From Pseudomonas hamedanensis (lineage in GTDB: Bacteria > Pseudomonadota > Gammaproteobacteria > Pseudomonadales > Pseudomonadaceae), in the NCBI RefSeq assembly GCF_014268595.2, contig NZ_CP077091.1, positions 5,625,001-5,689,000 of the forward strand: a DNA stretch of 64,000 nt, in the 5' to 3' direction. A program made the position numbers and the translations under genes. Below, one piece after another: positions 10,646-18,977 of this stretch (its first letter is position 1; each line of letters starts with the position of its first letter). Under the pieces are notes generated by a model, which searched no databases, was not told where the DNA came from, and was given only the letters and a program-made list of their open reading frames with translations.

Positions 10646-12202
10646 GTGAGCCAGTCCCTGATCGCTGCCCTGCAAAACCCGGCCCTCTACCCGCATCCCG
10701 TCGAAGGGTTTCAGGTCATCGAAACCCATATTTCGTGGGTCATTCTCACCGGGCCCTTTGCCTATAAAGTGAAAAAACCGGTGAATTTCGGCTTCCTCGA
10801 CTTTACCGGCCTGGACGCCCGCGCGCATTTCTGCGCTGAAGAGCTGCGCCTGAATCAGCGCCTGACCGATGATTTGTATCTGGAAGTGTTGCCAGTCACC
10901 GGCAGCGTCGAAGCACCGTTACTGGGCGGCGACGGCCCGGCCATCGAATACGTGCTGAAGATGCGTCAGTTCCCACAGACCGGTTTGCTCAGCACCCTTC
11001 AGGCCAACGGCGAGCTGACCACTCAGCACATTGATGCGATGGCCGAGCAGATTGCGCACTTCCACCTCAACGCACCAAAAGTCCCGGCCGAACACGACGC
11101 CGGCACCCCGGACAGCGTGATGGCGCCGGTCCGACAGAATTTCGAACAGATCCTGCCGTTCCTCAGCGACAAGAACGACTTGCTGCAACTTGAAGCCTTG
11201 CAAGCCTGGGCCGAAAGCAGCTTCGAGCGCCTCAAGCCACTGCTCGCCCAGCGCAAGGCTGACGGTTTCACCCGTGAATGCCACGGCGACATTCATTTGG
11301 GCAACGCCACCGTGATCGATGACAAGGTGGTGATTTTCGACTGCATCGAATTCAACGAACCCTTCCGCTTCACCGACGTCTACGCCGACACTGCGTTCCT
11401 GGCGATGGACCTGGAAGACCGCGGACTGAAATCGCTGGCCCGGCGTTTCATCAGCCAGTATCTGGAACTGACCGGCGACTACCAGGGCCTGGAAGTGTTG
11501 AACTTCTATAAAGCCTACCGCGCGTTGGTGCGCGCCAAGGTGGCCTTGTTCAGCATGCCGGCGGACGCGACGGCGGTGCAGCGCGCCACTACCCTGCGCC
11601 AGTACCGCAACTATGCCAACCTCGCGGAAAGCTACAGCACCATTCCTTCGCGCTTCATGGCGATCACCCACGGCGTCTCCGCGGTCGGCAAGAGCCATGT
11701 GGCGATGCGCCTGGTCGAAGCGCTGGGCGCGATTCGTCTGCGTTCCGACGTCGAGCGCAAGCGCCTGTTCGGTGAACAGACCGTTGCCAATGACGTGCAG
11801 GCCGGCATTTACAGCGCCGAGGCCAGCGCCGCGACCTACGCGCGTCTGCATGAAATCGCCGAAGTGATCCTGCACGCCGGTTTCCCGGTAGTGATTGATG
11901 CCACTTACCTCAAGCGAGAGCAACGTGACAGCGCTGCAAAAATCGCCGAGGCCACCGGCACGCCGTTCCTGATTCTCGACTGCAACGCCCCACAAGCGGT
12001 CATCGAGAGCTGGCTGGCGCTGCGTCAGGCCGATCAAAAGGATCCGTCCGACGCCACCCTGGCAGTGATCGCGGCGCAGCAGGCCAACCGCGAAGCGCTG
12101 ACGCCGGAAGAAATCCTCCGGAGCAAACGCGTGCAGACCAATGAATCCGGCACGCTGGACACCGTGGTCGCGCAGATCCGTCAGCGCCTGCCAGGTCTGT
12201 AA
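10646..12202 (+). CDS. Fusion of an APH-like phosphotransferase domain and a P-loop kinase domain
   Basis: 518 residues from a GTG start with GAAGGA upstream. The N-terminal part (about 1-320) resembles the aminoglycoside/choline phosphotransferase fold, with ECHGDIHLGN at 211-220 and the metal-binding aspartate in IFDCIEFN just after. The C-terminal part (about 335-518) is an AAA/gluconate-kinase-like domain with Walker A GVSAVGKS at 343-350. This two-kinase fusion is conserved at this locus in pseudomonads. The substrate is unknown, and a role in aminoglycoside resistance should not be assumed. Divergent from mrcB. Confidence 0.85.
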   Translation: MSQSLIAALQNPALYPHPVEGFQVIETHISWVILTGPFAYKVKKPVNFGFLDFTGLDARAHFCAEELRLNQRLTDDLYLEVLPVTGSVEAPLLGGDGPAIEYVLKMRQFPQTGLLSTLQANGELTTQHIDAMAEQIAHFHLNAPKVPAEHDAGTPDSVMAPVRQNFEQILPFLSDKNDLLQLEALQAWAESSFERLKPLLAQRKADGFTRECHGDIHLGNATVIDDKVVIFDCIEFNEPFRFTDVYADTAFLAMDLEDRGLKSLARRFISQYLELTGDYQGLEVLNFYKAYRALVRAKVALFSMPADATAVQRATTLRQYRNYANLAESYSTIPSRFMAITHGVSAVGKSHVAMRLVEALGAIRLRSDVERKRLFGEQTVANDVQAGIYSAEASAATYARLHEIAEVILHAGFPVVIDATYLKREQRDSAAKIAEATGTPFLILDCNAPQAVIESWLALRQADQKDPSDATLAVIAAQQANREALTPEEILRSKRVQTNESGTLDTVVAQIRQRLPGL

Positions 12203-12293
12203 GAAACTATTTCGGCCGTGAAGCCCTCGCTCGCTTCACGGCCGCCAAATAGTGGCACTATACTGGCGCCATAAAACCAACAGGTGATCTGAC

Positions 12294-12638
12294 ATGAGCC
12301 AGCCGAAACTTCTCGACACCCCGCTGTATGCCTTGCTGCACAAAGATGACATCGCCGGTTTCAACAAGGAGCGTCCACAGGACGGCCCGATTGACATGGT
12401 CGGCGGCGACTTCCGTGGCCTCGACCTGCGTGAACTGAACGCCGATGGCGTGGATTTCCGGGACGCCTACTTTCGCTCCGCCGATCTGCGCGGCATCGAT
12501 TTCCGTAAGGCTTCGCTCGAAGGCGCCAGCCTGGCCCACGCACAGATTTCCGGTGCGTACTTCCCGCCGGAGCTGAGCGCGGACGAGATTCTCATGTCGA
12601 TGAATTTCGGCACGCGGTTGCGGTATCGCACGCGCTGA
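12294..12638 (+). CDS. Pentapeptide repeat protein
   Basis: 114 residues. Roughly ten tandem pentapeptides with Leu or Phe at the centre (DFRGLDLRELNADGVDF... through GAYF, about 39-92) predict a short right-handed quadrilateral beta-helix. The last 20 residues (LSADEILMSMNFGTRLRYRTR) are outside the repeat and conserved-looking. No signal peptide, so it is cytoplasmic. The function is unknown; the protein is much shorter than Qnr-type gyrase protectors. It follows the kinase fusion in the same direction. Confidence 0.85.
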   Translation: MSQPKLLDTPLYALLHKDDIAGFNKERPQDGPIDMVGGDFRGLDLRELNADGVDFRDAYFRSADLRGIDFRKASLEGASLAHAQISGAYFPPELSADEILMSMNFGTRLRYRTR

Positions 12639-12672
12639 GATTCATGTTCAGCACCTGACACTACCCCCCCCA

Positions 12673-12762
12673 TGTAGGAGTGAGCCTGCTCGCGATAGCG
12701 GTTTAACATTCAGCAAATGTGCTGTCTGTCAGTCCGTCATCGCGAGCAGGCTCACTCCTACT
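12673..12762. repeat. REP doublet, GTAGGAGTGAGCCTGCTCGCG family
   Basis: Left arm TGTAGGAGTGAGCCTGCTCG at 12673-12692 (continuing CGATAGCGG) and inverted right arm ATCGCGAGCAGGCTCACTCC at 12739-12758. The spacer carries a degenerate CTGTCAGTC segment also present in other copies of this family. It sits between the pentapeptide-repeat gene and the TfoX_C gene. Confidence 0.9.
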
Positions 12763-12923
12763 GTTATATGTGTTACGCCACGCCCTTCTGCGTTCGCAGA
12801 TCTTTCCTCCCTTTCTTAGAAGCATTTGCGTCGAATCCGACCAAACAACCACGCTTTTCCTACTGATGGCTACACTCCTGAGAAGCTCGCCCACGCTCCA
12901 TTCGGCCGTCGCAAGGAGGCTTG

Positions 12924-13196
12924 ATGAATGATGAACTGCAACACCTGAAAAATCTTGGCAAGACGTCGGCGCAATGGCTGCATGCCGTGGGCATCCACAG
13001 CGCCTCGGACTTGCGGCGCCTGGGCGCGGTGGACGCCTATCGGGCCGTGCGTACCCGTGGGTTTCGTGCATCGAAGGTGTTGTTGTATGCGATCGAAGGC
13101 GCGCTGATGGATGTGCACTGGAACGACATCCCCGCCGAACGCAAGGACGCCCTGAACAAGCAGCTCGACGCCATCTCTTCACGCCACAAGAATTGA
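12924..13196 (+). CDS. TfoX C-terminal domain (helix-hairpin-helix-like) protein
   Basis: 90 residues matching the stand-alone TfoX_C domain: LKNLGKTSAQWLHAVGIHSASDLRRLGAV-type start with two helix-hairpin-helix-like turns and GALMDVHW near 58-65. Such domains are found at the end of the Sxy/TfoX competence regulators, but the N-terminal half is absent here, so a competence role is not supported. ATG at 12924 is preferred, with AAGGAGG four bases upstream; a TTG three bases earlier is possible. It is 15 bases upstream of cbpA and probably cotranscribed. Confidence 0.8.
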   Translation: MNDELQHLKNLGKTSAQWLHAVGIHSASDLRRLGAVDAYRAVRTRGFRASKVLLYAIEGALMDVHWNDIPAERKDALNKQLDAISSRHKN

Positions 13197-13211
13197 GCGG
13201 GCATTGTCGTC

Positions 13212-14006
13212 ATGTATGTACTGGGGGAACAATCGGCGCACGCCGATGCCTTGATCAATCGTTTGCAGAACATGCCCGCGCAATGGCTGCTGGGTCTGAC
13301 ACCGTGCGGGCCATTGCTCGAACTGCAGGCAACAGAAGACCTGATGGCGCAGTTGCCCGCCGACCAGTTGTTTCTGCTGGAGGACGGCGTGATCAACGGC
13401 GGTATCGGCACGCGGGTGCTGTTTTATTGGCAGGAAGGCGATCTGATTGGTCTCCAGCAAGGTGAGGCGTGGGCCGACTGCCGCTTGTGCGCAGAGGGAC
13501 CATTGCGCTTGCTGCCCTACAGACGCAGCGAGGTGTTACTGCACTTGTTTGCCGACAGCGGCCGTTGCGAGCAGTTTTTGCAATATCTGCTGGGACAGAT
13601 GGGACTTCTGGCCCATGCCGTCGCTGACCTCAAGCCCCGAGAATTTCGCAGTACCCACGGTTTCAAACGGGTAGAAGCCGGGGAAACCCTGATCCATCAG
13701 GGGGACGCCGCCGATCATGTGTTTGTGATCATCGATGGGCACGCCGAGGCGTTTGTGGACGGGCACAAGGTCGGTGAGGTGCTTAAGGACGAGATCTTCG
13801 GCGCCATGGCGCTGTTCACGGGCGAGCCACGCAATGCCACGGTCGTCGCTCGCGAGCCGAGTACCGTCATGCTGATTCCCGGCGATCATTTTTTGAGCAT
13901 GACCCGCACCAACCCGAAGATCGCCCACAGCCTGATCGAGAGCATGGCGCGGCGCATCGGCCAATTGAACCGGCAACTCACGCAAACGGCACCGCTCGAT
14001 CGGTAA
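13212..14006 (+). CDS. cbpA: Cyclic-nucleotide-binding domain protein, CbpA-like
   Basis: 264 residues. The C-terminal 120 residues form a cyclic-nucleotide-binding domain: VEAGETLIHQGDAADHVFVI, then GAMALFTGEPRNATVVAREPS with the Arg expected to contact the cyclic phosphate. There is no helix-turn-helix after it, so it is not a Crp-type transcription factor. The N-terminal half is of unknown fold. In P. aeruginosa the gene at this position, beside prrF and phu, is cbpA, a cAMP-binding protein regulated through Vfr. Direct role unknown. Confidence 0.82.
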   Translation: MYVLGEQSAHADALINRLQNMPAQWLLGLTPCGPLLELQATEDLMAQLPADQLFLLEDGVINGGIGTRVLFYWQEGDLIGLQQGEAWADCRLCAEGPLRLLPYRRSEVLLHLFADSGRCEQFLQYLLGQMGLLAHAVADLKPREFRSTHGFKRVEAGETLIHQGDAADHVFVIIDGHAEAFVDGHKVGEVLKDEIFGAMALFTGEPRNATVVAREPSTVMLIPGDHFLSMTRTNPKIAHSLIESMARRIGQLNRQLTQTAPLDR

Positions 14007-14078
14007 TACCGATCCCCAGGTTTTCGCGGGATGACGGGCGACTTCAACGCCTGAAACAAATAAATACGGAATCAGTTG

Positions 14079-14110
14079 TTGACTCGATAATGAGAATCGC
14101 TATGATTATC
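14079..14110 (+). promoter_or_regulatory. prrF promoter overlapped by a Fur box
   Basis: TTGACT at 14079-14084 and TATGAT at 14101-14106 with a 16-base spacer form a good sigma-70 promoter. The Fur-like 19-mer GATAATGAGAATCGCTATG (14086-14104) matches 15 of 19 positions of the standard Fur consensus and covers the spacer and -10 box, so Fe-Fur would block transcription when iron is plentiful. Confidence 0.92.
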
Positions 14111-14112
14111 AC

Positions 14113-14226
14113 AACTGGTCGCGAGATCAGTCGATATTCTGAAAAGCCCTTGGTTCGGACTCTCAGATTATCTCCTCATCAGGCTAATCACGGTTATTTG
14201 ACCCGGTTTTTACCGGGTCTTTTTTT
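14113..14226 (+). ncRNA. prrF1: PrrF iron-responsive small RNA
   Basis: About 114 bases from the predicted start near 14113 to the T-run. It has the hallmark core ATTATCTCCTCATCAGGCTA at 14168-14187, which base-pairs with mRNAs of iron-containing proteins such as sodB, acn and sdh, and a 5' stem AACTGGTCGCGAGATCAG. It ends in a terminator with stem GACCCGG / CCGGGTC and seven T. PrrF is made under iron limitation and, with Hfq, spares iron. In P. aeruginosa two copies lie in tandem between cbpA and phuW; only one is present here, so the copy number assigned in the name is arbitrary. Confidence 0.93.
14200..14226 (+). terminator. Intrinsic terminator of prrF
   Basis: Stem GACCCGG / CCGGGTC with a TTTTTA loop followed by a run of T. 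It lies 13 bases from the stop codon of the convergent phuW gene. Confidence 0.92.
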
Positions 14227-14239
14227 GCCTGCGGAAAAG

Positions 14240-15091
14240 TCATCGGACCAACTGTTGACGCATCTGTGCACAATAATCCTGCGCTGGCATGGCAGCGGTG
14301 TACCAGACGTAATCGGCCATCGCCTGCGTGACTTCGGCGCCCCGCTCGGCCAGCATCAGCACGCTCGGGGCCTGCGCGGCGCCCAGGTCGAGCATGTGCA
14401 GCGGCACGCCGACATCCTTACGGGCGTGCCATGCACCGGCCAACAGAACCGAAGGATGCGGCGCCGCCATCAGCTGTTCGGCCATGCGCCGGTCGCGCTG
14501 TTGCTGAACAGCAAGCATCGCCGGCATTTGCGACTCGGGCAGCAGACCACAGTGGGAATCGCTGACTTGCTCCAGCAACGTCGCCTTCACCGCCTCAGCA
14601 TTGCTGAGCGGGCCGCTCAAAGCGGGTGGATTGCGATAGACGCTACGGACCTCGGCGTTATCAAGATTTGCCGCCAGCAGCGGATACGGTTGTGCGAGCG
14701 CGAATCGCACAATCGGCCCGTAAAGCTTCCAGTCCCAGCCTTCCTGCCAAGCCAAGGCAGCAGGAAGATCGGCAGGGAGCGCGGCGGACTGGCGCAACCT
14801 GGCGATCCTGGGCTGTTGATCGGGCGTAAGCATTTCCAGCAACAGACTGCCTTGCGCGCGCTGCTCACCCAGCGCCTGCAACAGCCATAACTGCACCGCG
14901 TGGTGCTCGGCATTGTCATGCTGCTCGCCGACAATCACTCGCTCGGAGCTGGCCAGGCGCTGAATCAGCGCTTGCGCCGTCAGCACCTGGCCGCTGCGCA
15001 AATCGCGAATCTCGCCGTCGACGGGCGGCGGCGCAACAACATGCTGGCACCCGGTAAGCCACACCACCGCCAACAGCCACATCCGGCGCAT
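14240..15091 (-). CDS. phuW: ChaN-family haem-related lipoprotein (PhuW)
   Basis: 283-residue lipoprotein with lipobox WLTGC and Cys15. The rest matches the ChaN domain, a haem-binding fold: SERVIVGEQHDNAEHHAVQL near 45-65, LLLEMLTP, and a later LAGAWHARKDVGVPLHM. It lies 21 bases downstream of phuV and ends the phuTUVW operon, which fits accessory haem handling at the outer membrane. In P. aeruginosa the corresponding gene is phuW. The biochemical role is inferred from the family. Confidence 0.86.
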   Translation of the reverse strand: MRRMWLLAVVWLTGCQHVVAPPPVDGEIRDLRSGQVLTAQALIQRLASSERVIVGEQHDNAEHHAVQLWLLQALGEQRAQGSLLLEMLTPDQQPRIARLRQSAALPADLPAALAWQEGWDWKLYGPIVRFALAQPYPLLAANLDNAEVRSVYRNPPALSGPLSNAEAVKATLLEQVSDSHCGLLPESQMPAMLAVQQQRDRRMAEQLMAAPHPSVLLAGAWHARKDVGVPLHMLDLGAAQAPSVLMLAERGAEVTQAMADYVWYTAAMPAQDYCAQMRQQLVR

Positions 15092-15112
15092 GCAATCTCC
15101 TCGACATTCCAG

Positions 15113-15880
15113 TCAGCGGGCGATGATCAGCGGATGCCCGCGCTCCGGGTGCGGTTGCACCAACACGTCCAGCCCGAACACGGCCTTGAGCGAATCCGGG
15201 CGCAACACTCGCTCAGGCGTGTCCAGCGCTACCGGGCGCCCAGCTTCAAGCAGCAAGACCCGATTACAATAACGCGCCGCCAGATTCAAATCATGCAGGA
15301 TGACCAGCACCGCCGCGCCACGGCCGGCAAACTCGCGCACCGCGTGCAAGGTCGTGTGCTGATGCAGCGGGTCGAGCATCGACGTCGGCTCATCCAGCAG
15401 TAGCGTTTGCCCCGCCTGCCCCGGCCAGAGCTGGGCCAGCACCCGCGCCAGATGCACGCGCTGGCGCTCGCCACCCGACAACGCCAGATAACTGCGGCCG
15501 CTCAGGTGCCCGGCGTCTGCCGCGGCCAGCGCGGCGGCGATAATCTCGTCATCGCGCACCCGACCGCTCTGATAAGGCAACCGGCCCATGCCGACCACTT
15601 CCTCGACACGAAAGGCGAAATCCAGCGTCGATGCCTGCGGCAGCACCGCCAGACGCTGCGCCCGCTGTGTGCCGTTCCAATGATTCAACCCGTGCCCATC
15701 GAGGCAGACCGCGCCTGAGCTGGGCGCCAACTCACCGCACAAGGCTGCGAGCAAGGTACTTTTACCGGCACCGTTCGGCCCGAGTACGCCAAGCACTTCG
15801 CCCGGTTCGAGCTGGAGCGTGACGTCACTGAGCACAACCTTGCGGCCACGCTGAACGTGCAGATGGTCGGCGCGCAACAT
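15113..15880 (-). CDS. phuV: Haem ABC transporter ATP-binding protein
   Basis: 255-residue ATPase of the haem importer. Walker A GPNGAGKS is at 34-41, the ABC signature is [13 protein letters not shown], and Walker B is [12 protein letters not shown]. It powers haem passage from periplasm to cytoplasm through PhuU. It shares one base with the phuU stop, so translation is coupled. Domain order and length are normal for FecE/HmuV-type ATPases. Confidence 0.93.
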   Translation of the reverse strand: MLRADHLHVQRGRKVVLSDVTLQLEPGEVLGVLGPNGAGKSTLLAALCGELAPSSGAVCLDGHGLNHWNGTQRAQRLAVLPQASTLDFAFRVEEVVGMGRLPYQSGRVRDDEIIAAALAAADAGHLSGRSYLALSGGERQRVHLARVLAQLWPGQAGQTLLLDEPTSMLDPLHQHTTLHAVREFAGRGAAVLVILHDLNLAARYCNRVLLLEAGRPVALDTPERVLRPDSLKAVFGLDVLVQPHPERGHPLIIAR

Positions 15881-16917
15881 CAGGCTCGCCCTCGCAGCAG
15901 CAGGTAAAGAAAGAACGGCGCACCGATAAACGCCGTGACGATACCGATCGGCAACTCCGCCGGCGCCAGCGCCAGACGCGCCACCAGATCGGCCAGCAAC
16001 AGCAGGCTCGCGCCCGCCAGCACCGAGGCCGGGAGCAACACGCGATGATCGGGACCGGACAACAAGCGCACCAGATGCGGCACCACCAGCCCGACAAAAC
16101 CGATCATCCCCGCCGCCGCCACGGCCGCGCCGACACCCAGCGCGGTGCAGAACACCAACTCGCGCTTGAGCCGCTCGACATCGATGCCCAGATGCCCGGC
16201 CTCGGATTCACCCAGCAGCAAGGCATTGAGTGCCTTGGCCCGGCGCGGCAGCCACGCTGCCACCGCAGCGCTGATGATCAGCAATGGCCACAGCCGCGCG
16301 TAACTGGCGCCATTAAGGCTGCCAAGGTTCCAGAACGTCAGCGTGCGCAACGTCGCATCGTCGGCCAGATACGTGAACAGCCCGACCGCCGAACCGGCCA
16401 GTGCCGTCAGCGCGATGCCCGCCAGGAGCATGGTCGCCACATGGGTCTGACCATTACGCCGGCCGAGCCGATAAACCAGCGCCGTTACACCAAGCCCGCC
16501 GAGAAATGCGCACACCGACAATAAATAGGGGCCGAACGCTTCCGGCAAACCGCCAAAAAAAGAGCCGCCGACAATCGCCACCGCAGCACCCAGCGCCGCA
16601 CCACTGGACACCCCGACCAGCCCCGGGTCCGCCAGCGGATTGCGAAACAGTCCCTGCATCGCCACGCCGGACAACGCCAGCACCCCGCCAACCGCCAGCC
16701 CGAGCAACGTACGCGGCAGACGAATCTGCCCGACGATCAACTCAGCCTGCTCCAGACCTTCCGGCGCCAGCGGCACGCCGAGCATGCGCAATGCCGCGCG
16801 CAGCGTATCGAACAGCGGCAGGCTGACCGGTCCCAGCGCCAGTGACAGCCAGATCGCCAGCAAACACAGGAGCGCCAGGCCGATAAACAGCGCGCGAGGT
16901 TTGACCAATCTGGTCAT
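15880..16917 (-). CDS. phuU: Haem ABC transporter permease (FecCD family)
   Basis: 345-residue polytopic inner-membrane protein with about ten hydrophobic segments. Family motifs are [36 protein letters not shown] in the first half and [13 protein letters not shown] in the second. It forms the homodimeric channel of the haem importer. It overlaps phuT by four bases (ATGA) and phuV by one, giving a tightly coupled set. Confidence 0.94.
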   Translation of the reverse strand: MTRLVKPRALFIGLALLCLLAIWLSLALGPVSLPLFDTLRAALRMLGVPLAPEGLEQAELIVGQIRLPRTLLGLAVGGVLALSGVAMQGLFRNPLADPGLVGVSSGAALGAAVAIVGGSFFGGLPEAFGPYLLSVCAFLGGLGVTALVYRLGRRNGQTHVATMLLAGIALTALAGSAVGLFTYLADDATLRTLTFWNLGSLNGASYARLWPLLIISAAVAAWLPRRAKALNALLLGESEAGHLGIDVERLKRELVFCTALGVGAAVAAAGMIGFVGLVVPHLVRLLSGPDHRVLLPASVLAGASLLLLADLVARLALAPAELPIGIVTAFIGAPFFLYLLLRGRA

Positions 16918-17786
16918 TGGTCGCTCTTGGCCGGATAGAAACTGTCCGACAAGGTTTTCAACGCTGCCGGCAGACGCGGTCCAAGCCCGCCGACCAGCAA
17001 CGTCGGATCCAGCTCCAGCACGCGCCCGGCCTTGGCCGCACGACTGCCGGCAAGGATCGGGTTTTCCTTGAACAGCGCAGCTTTTGCCGCCTCACCGGTG
17101 AGTGCCCGGTCAGCAAAAACCAGCACTTGCGGATCAAGACCGGCGAGTGCCTCTACCGAAAACGCCTTGTAGCCGGTGTGCGTCGCCAGGTTATGCCCGC
17201 CCGCCTGTTGCAGCAGCCAATCGGCCGCGGTGTCCTTGCCGGCGATCAATGGCTTGCCGCCGGCATGCCCGAGCAACAGCAGAACGCCCGGGGCTTTCTG
17301 TCGAGTTTGCGCTTGAGCGACTCGCGCCTTTTGCGCAGCGAGTTGCTGTTGATACGTTTGCAGCAACCGCGCCGCCTGTTGTTCCGCACCGAGCAGTTGC
17401 CCGAGTTGCGTCAGCGTATTTTCCAGCGTTGGCAGGTCAGGCTCGGCCGAGAACAACTGCACCTGCACCTTGGCCGCTTTCACCTGTGCAAGCACCGGCG
17501 GCGGGCCCATTTCCTCCGTGCCGATCAGAATGTCCGGGCGCAGGCTCAAGATGCCCTCCGCGGACAGGCTGCGCTGATAACCGATGCTCGGCAGTGCCTT
17601 CAGCGATTGCGGATGCTGGCTGGTGGTGTCGACACCCACCAGTTTCGATTCGCCGCCCAGCGCGCTGACCCATTCCGACAACGCGCCGCCGGCACTGACC
17701 CAGCGTTGCGGCAAATCCGCCGCTGCGGCCTGGTGGCTGACAAACAGGCCGACACACAGCACAGCAACGCGAGCACTCAGGCGCAT
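16914..17786 (-). CDS. phuT: Periplasmic haem-binding protein
   Basis: Solute-binding component of the haem importer, 290 residues. The ATG at 17786 is chosen because AAGGAAG lies about 7 bases upstream and a signal peptide follows directly (MRLSARVAVLCVGLFVSHQAAAA). Downstream are TroA-fold features: VGVDTTSQHPQSLKALPSIGYQRSLSAEGI and LIGTEEMGPPPVL. The longer frame from 17879 would put residues before the signal. First gene of phuTUVW; no phuS (cytoplasmic haem carrier) precedes it. Confidence 0.92.
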   Translation of the reverse strand: MRLSARVAVLCVGLFVSHQAAAADLPQRWVSAGGALSEWVSALGGESKLVGVDTTSQHPQSLKALPSIGYQRSLSAEGILSLRPDILIGTEEMGPPPVLAQVKAAKVQVQLFSAEPDLPTLENTLTQLGQLLGAEQQAARLLQTYQQQLAAQKARVAQAQTRQKAPGVLLLLGHAGGKPLIAGKDTAADWLLQQAGGHNLATHTGYKAFSVEALAGLDPQVLVFADRALTGEAAKAALFKENPILAGSRAAKAGRVLELDPTLLVGGLGPRLPAALKTLSDSFYPAKSDQ

Positions 17787-17881
17787 ACACAGCTTCCTTG
17801 AATAAGGTTTCCCGGGCATCCGGACGACAGGCCAAGTATCCTCGGCCTCTGCCCGATCCCCGTGGGAGAAGGCCGCCATTT

Positions 17882-17900
17882 GATAATTGTTTGCATTTAA
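17882..17900 (-). promoter_or_regulatory. Candidate Fur box of the phuTUVW operon
   Basis: GATAATTGTTTGCATTTAA matches 11 of 19 positions of the Fur consensus and lies about 100 bases upstream of the phuT start in an AT-rich patch. This is weaker than the site at prrF. Iron control of phu genes is well established in pseudomonads. Confidence 0.55.
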
Positions 17901-17949
17901 ACGTCAAGCTCGGACATATCCAGACACGAGCGGACACTTGAGGATAGCC

Positions 17950-18267
17950 ATGAAGTTTCTCTGCGCCGGGGTCGATCTGGTCGAGGCCGGTAGTCGCGGT
18001 TTCGATATCGACGGGAAAAAGCTGTTTGCCGTGCGACGTGGCGGGCAGGCCTATGTCTACCTCAACCGCTGCCCGCACCGAGGCGTCGGGCTGGAATGGC
18101 AACCCGACCAGTTTCTCGATCCGAGCAACAGTCTGATCCAGTGCGCCACCCACGGCGCCCTGTTTCTGATCGAGGACGGTGAATGCGTCGCCGGCCCCTG
18201 CGCCGGGCAAGCGTTGACGGCGATTGTCTGCCGCGAAGATGCGCAAGGGCTGTGGATCGACGTTTAA
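17950..18267 (+). CDS. Small Rieske [2Fe-2S] protein
   Basis: 105-residue soluble Rieske-domain protein. The two cluster-binding motifs are complete: NRCPHRG (Cys-x-His) and CATHGALF (Cys-x2-His). No signal peptide or membrane segment, and no oxygenase domain, so it looks like a ferredoxin-type electron carrier or a scaffold. The ATG at 17950 with GAGGA upstream is preferred over the 21-codon extension, which runs into the phu control region. Its TAA stop overlaps the sfsA TAA stop on the other strand. The partner is unknown. Confidence 0.85.
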   Translation: MKFLCAGVDLVEAGSRGFDIDGKKLFAVRRGGQAYVYLNRCPHRGVGLEWQPDQFLDPSNSLIQCATHGALFLIEDGECVAGPCAGQALTAIVCREDAQGLWIDV

Positions 18268-18977
18268 CCGTTGAGCAATACGTCGAGACGGCGATCAATG
18301 ACCATCTCTTGATGATCCAGGCGCACGCCATACGCCAGCACCTCGACGCCACAAGCGACCGCTTCGAGAAGCGCATCGGCGTAGGCCGAGTCGATTTCCC
18401 TGGCCGGACGCACGGCCTCAATCCCGGTGAGATTGACGCAATACAACTGCACCGCGCGGATCCCGTCCCGTGCCAGATGCGCCAGCTCACGCAAATGCTT
18501 GGCGCCGCGCTGGGTCACCGCATCGGGAAACGCGGCCACGGCCGTACCGTCGAAGCCCAGCGTGACGCTTTTCACTTCGATATAAGCCGGGCCACTGGGG
18601 TATTCGAGGCGGAAATCGATGCGGCTCTTTTCCTGCCCATAAGCCACTTCCCGCTTCAAAGCGGTAAACCCGGCCAATTCGGTAATGACGCCGGCCTGCA
18701 ACGCTTCCTCGACCAGTCCGTTGGCGCGCCCGGTGTTCACGCAAAACAAGCGCCCCTGTGGGGTTTCGCCGATTTCCCAAGTGCCGGGCAATTTGCGTTT
18801 CGGGTCGTTGGAGCGACTGAACCAGACTTGCCCGCCCTCGACCTGGCAATTGAGCATCGAACCGGTGTTCTGGCAGTGGATGGTCAGCAATTCGCCGCTG
18901 ACGGTTTCGATGTCAGCGAGAAAGCGCTTGTAACGGCGGATCAGCCGCGCCTGTTCCAGCGGTGGATAAAAACGCAT
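18264..18977 (-). CDS. sfsA: SfsA family nuclease (sugar fermentation stimulation protein)
   Basis: 237 residues, normal family length. An OB-fold-like N-terminal part (about 1-80, with [11 protein letters not shown]) is followed by a PD-(D/E)XK-type domain ([23 protein letters not shown], with Asp and Glu-x-Lys). First described as affecting maltose metabolism and later reported as a nucleic-acid-binding or nuclease protein. Its start overlaps the stop of the upstream aminotransferase gene by one base. Confidence 0.93.
   Translation of the reverse strand: MRFYPPLEQARLIRRYKRFLADIETVSGELLTIHCQNTGSMLNCQVEGGQVWFSRSNDPKRKLPGTWEIGETPQGRLFCVNTGRANGLVEEALQAGVITELAGFTALKREVAYGQEKSRIDFRLEYPSGPAYIEVKSVTLGFDGTAVAAFPDAVTQRGAKHLRELAHLARDGIRAVQLYCVNLTGIEAVRPAREIDSAYADALLEAVACGVEVLAYGVRLDHQEMVIDRRLDVLLNG

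Noticed and set aside
10646..12202. Aminoglycoside resistance gene
   Set aside because: Only the general phosphotransferase fold is shared. The fusion with a second kinase and conserved chromosomal position point to a housekeeping role.
12924..13196. Competence regulator TfoX/Sxy
   Set aside because: Only the C-terminal helix-hairpin-helix-like domain is present; the N-terminal domain needed in Sxy is missing.
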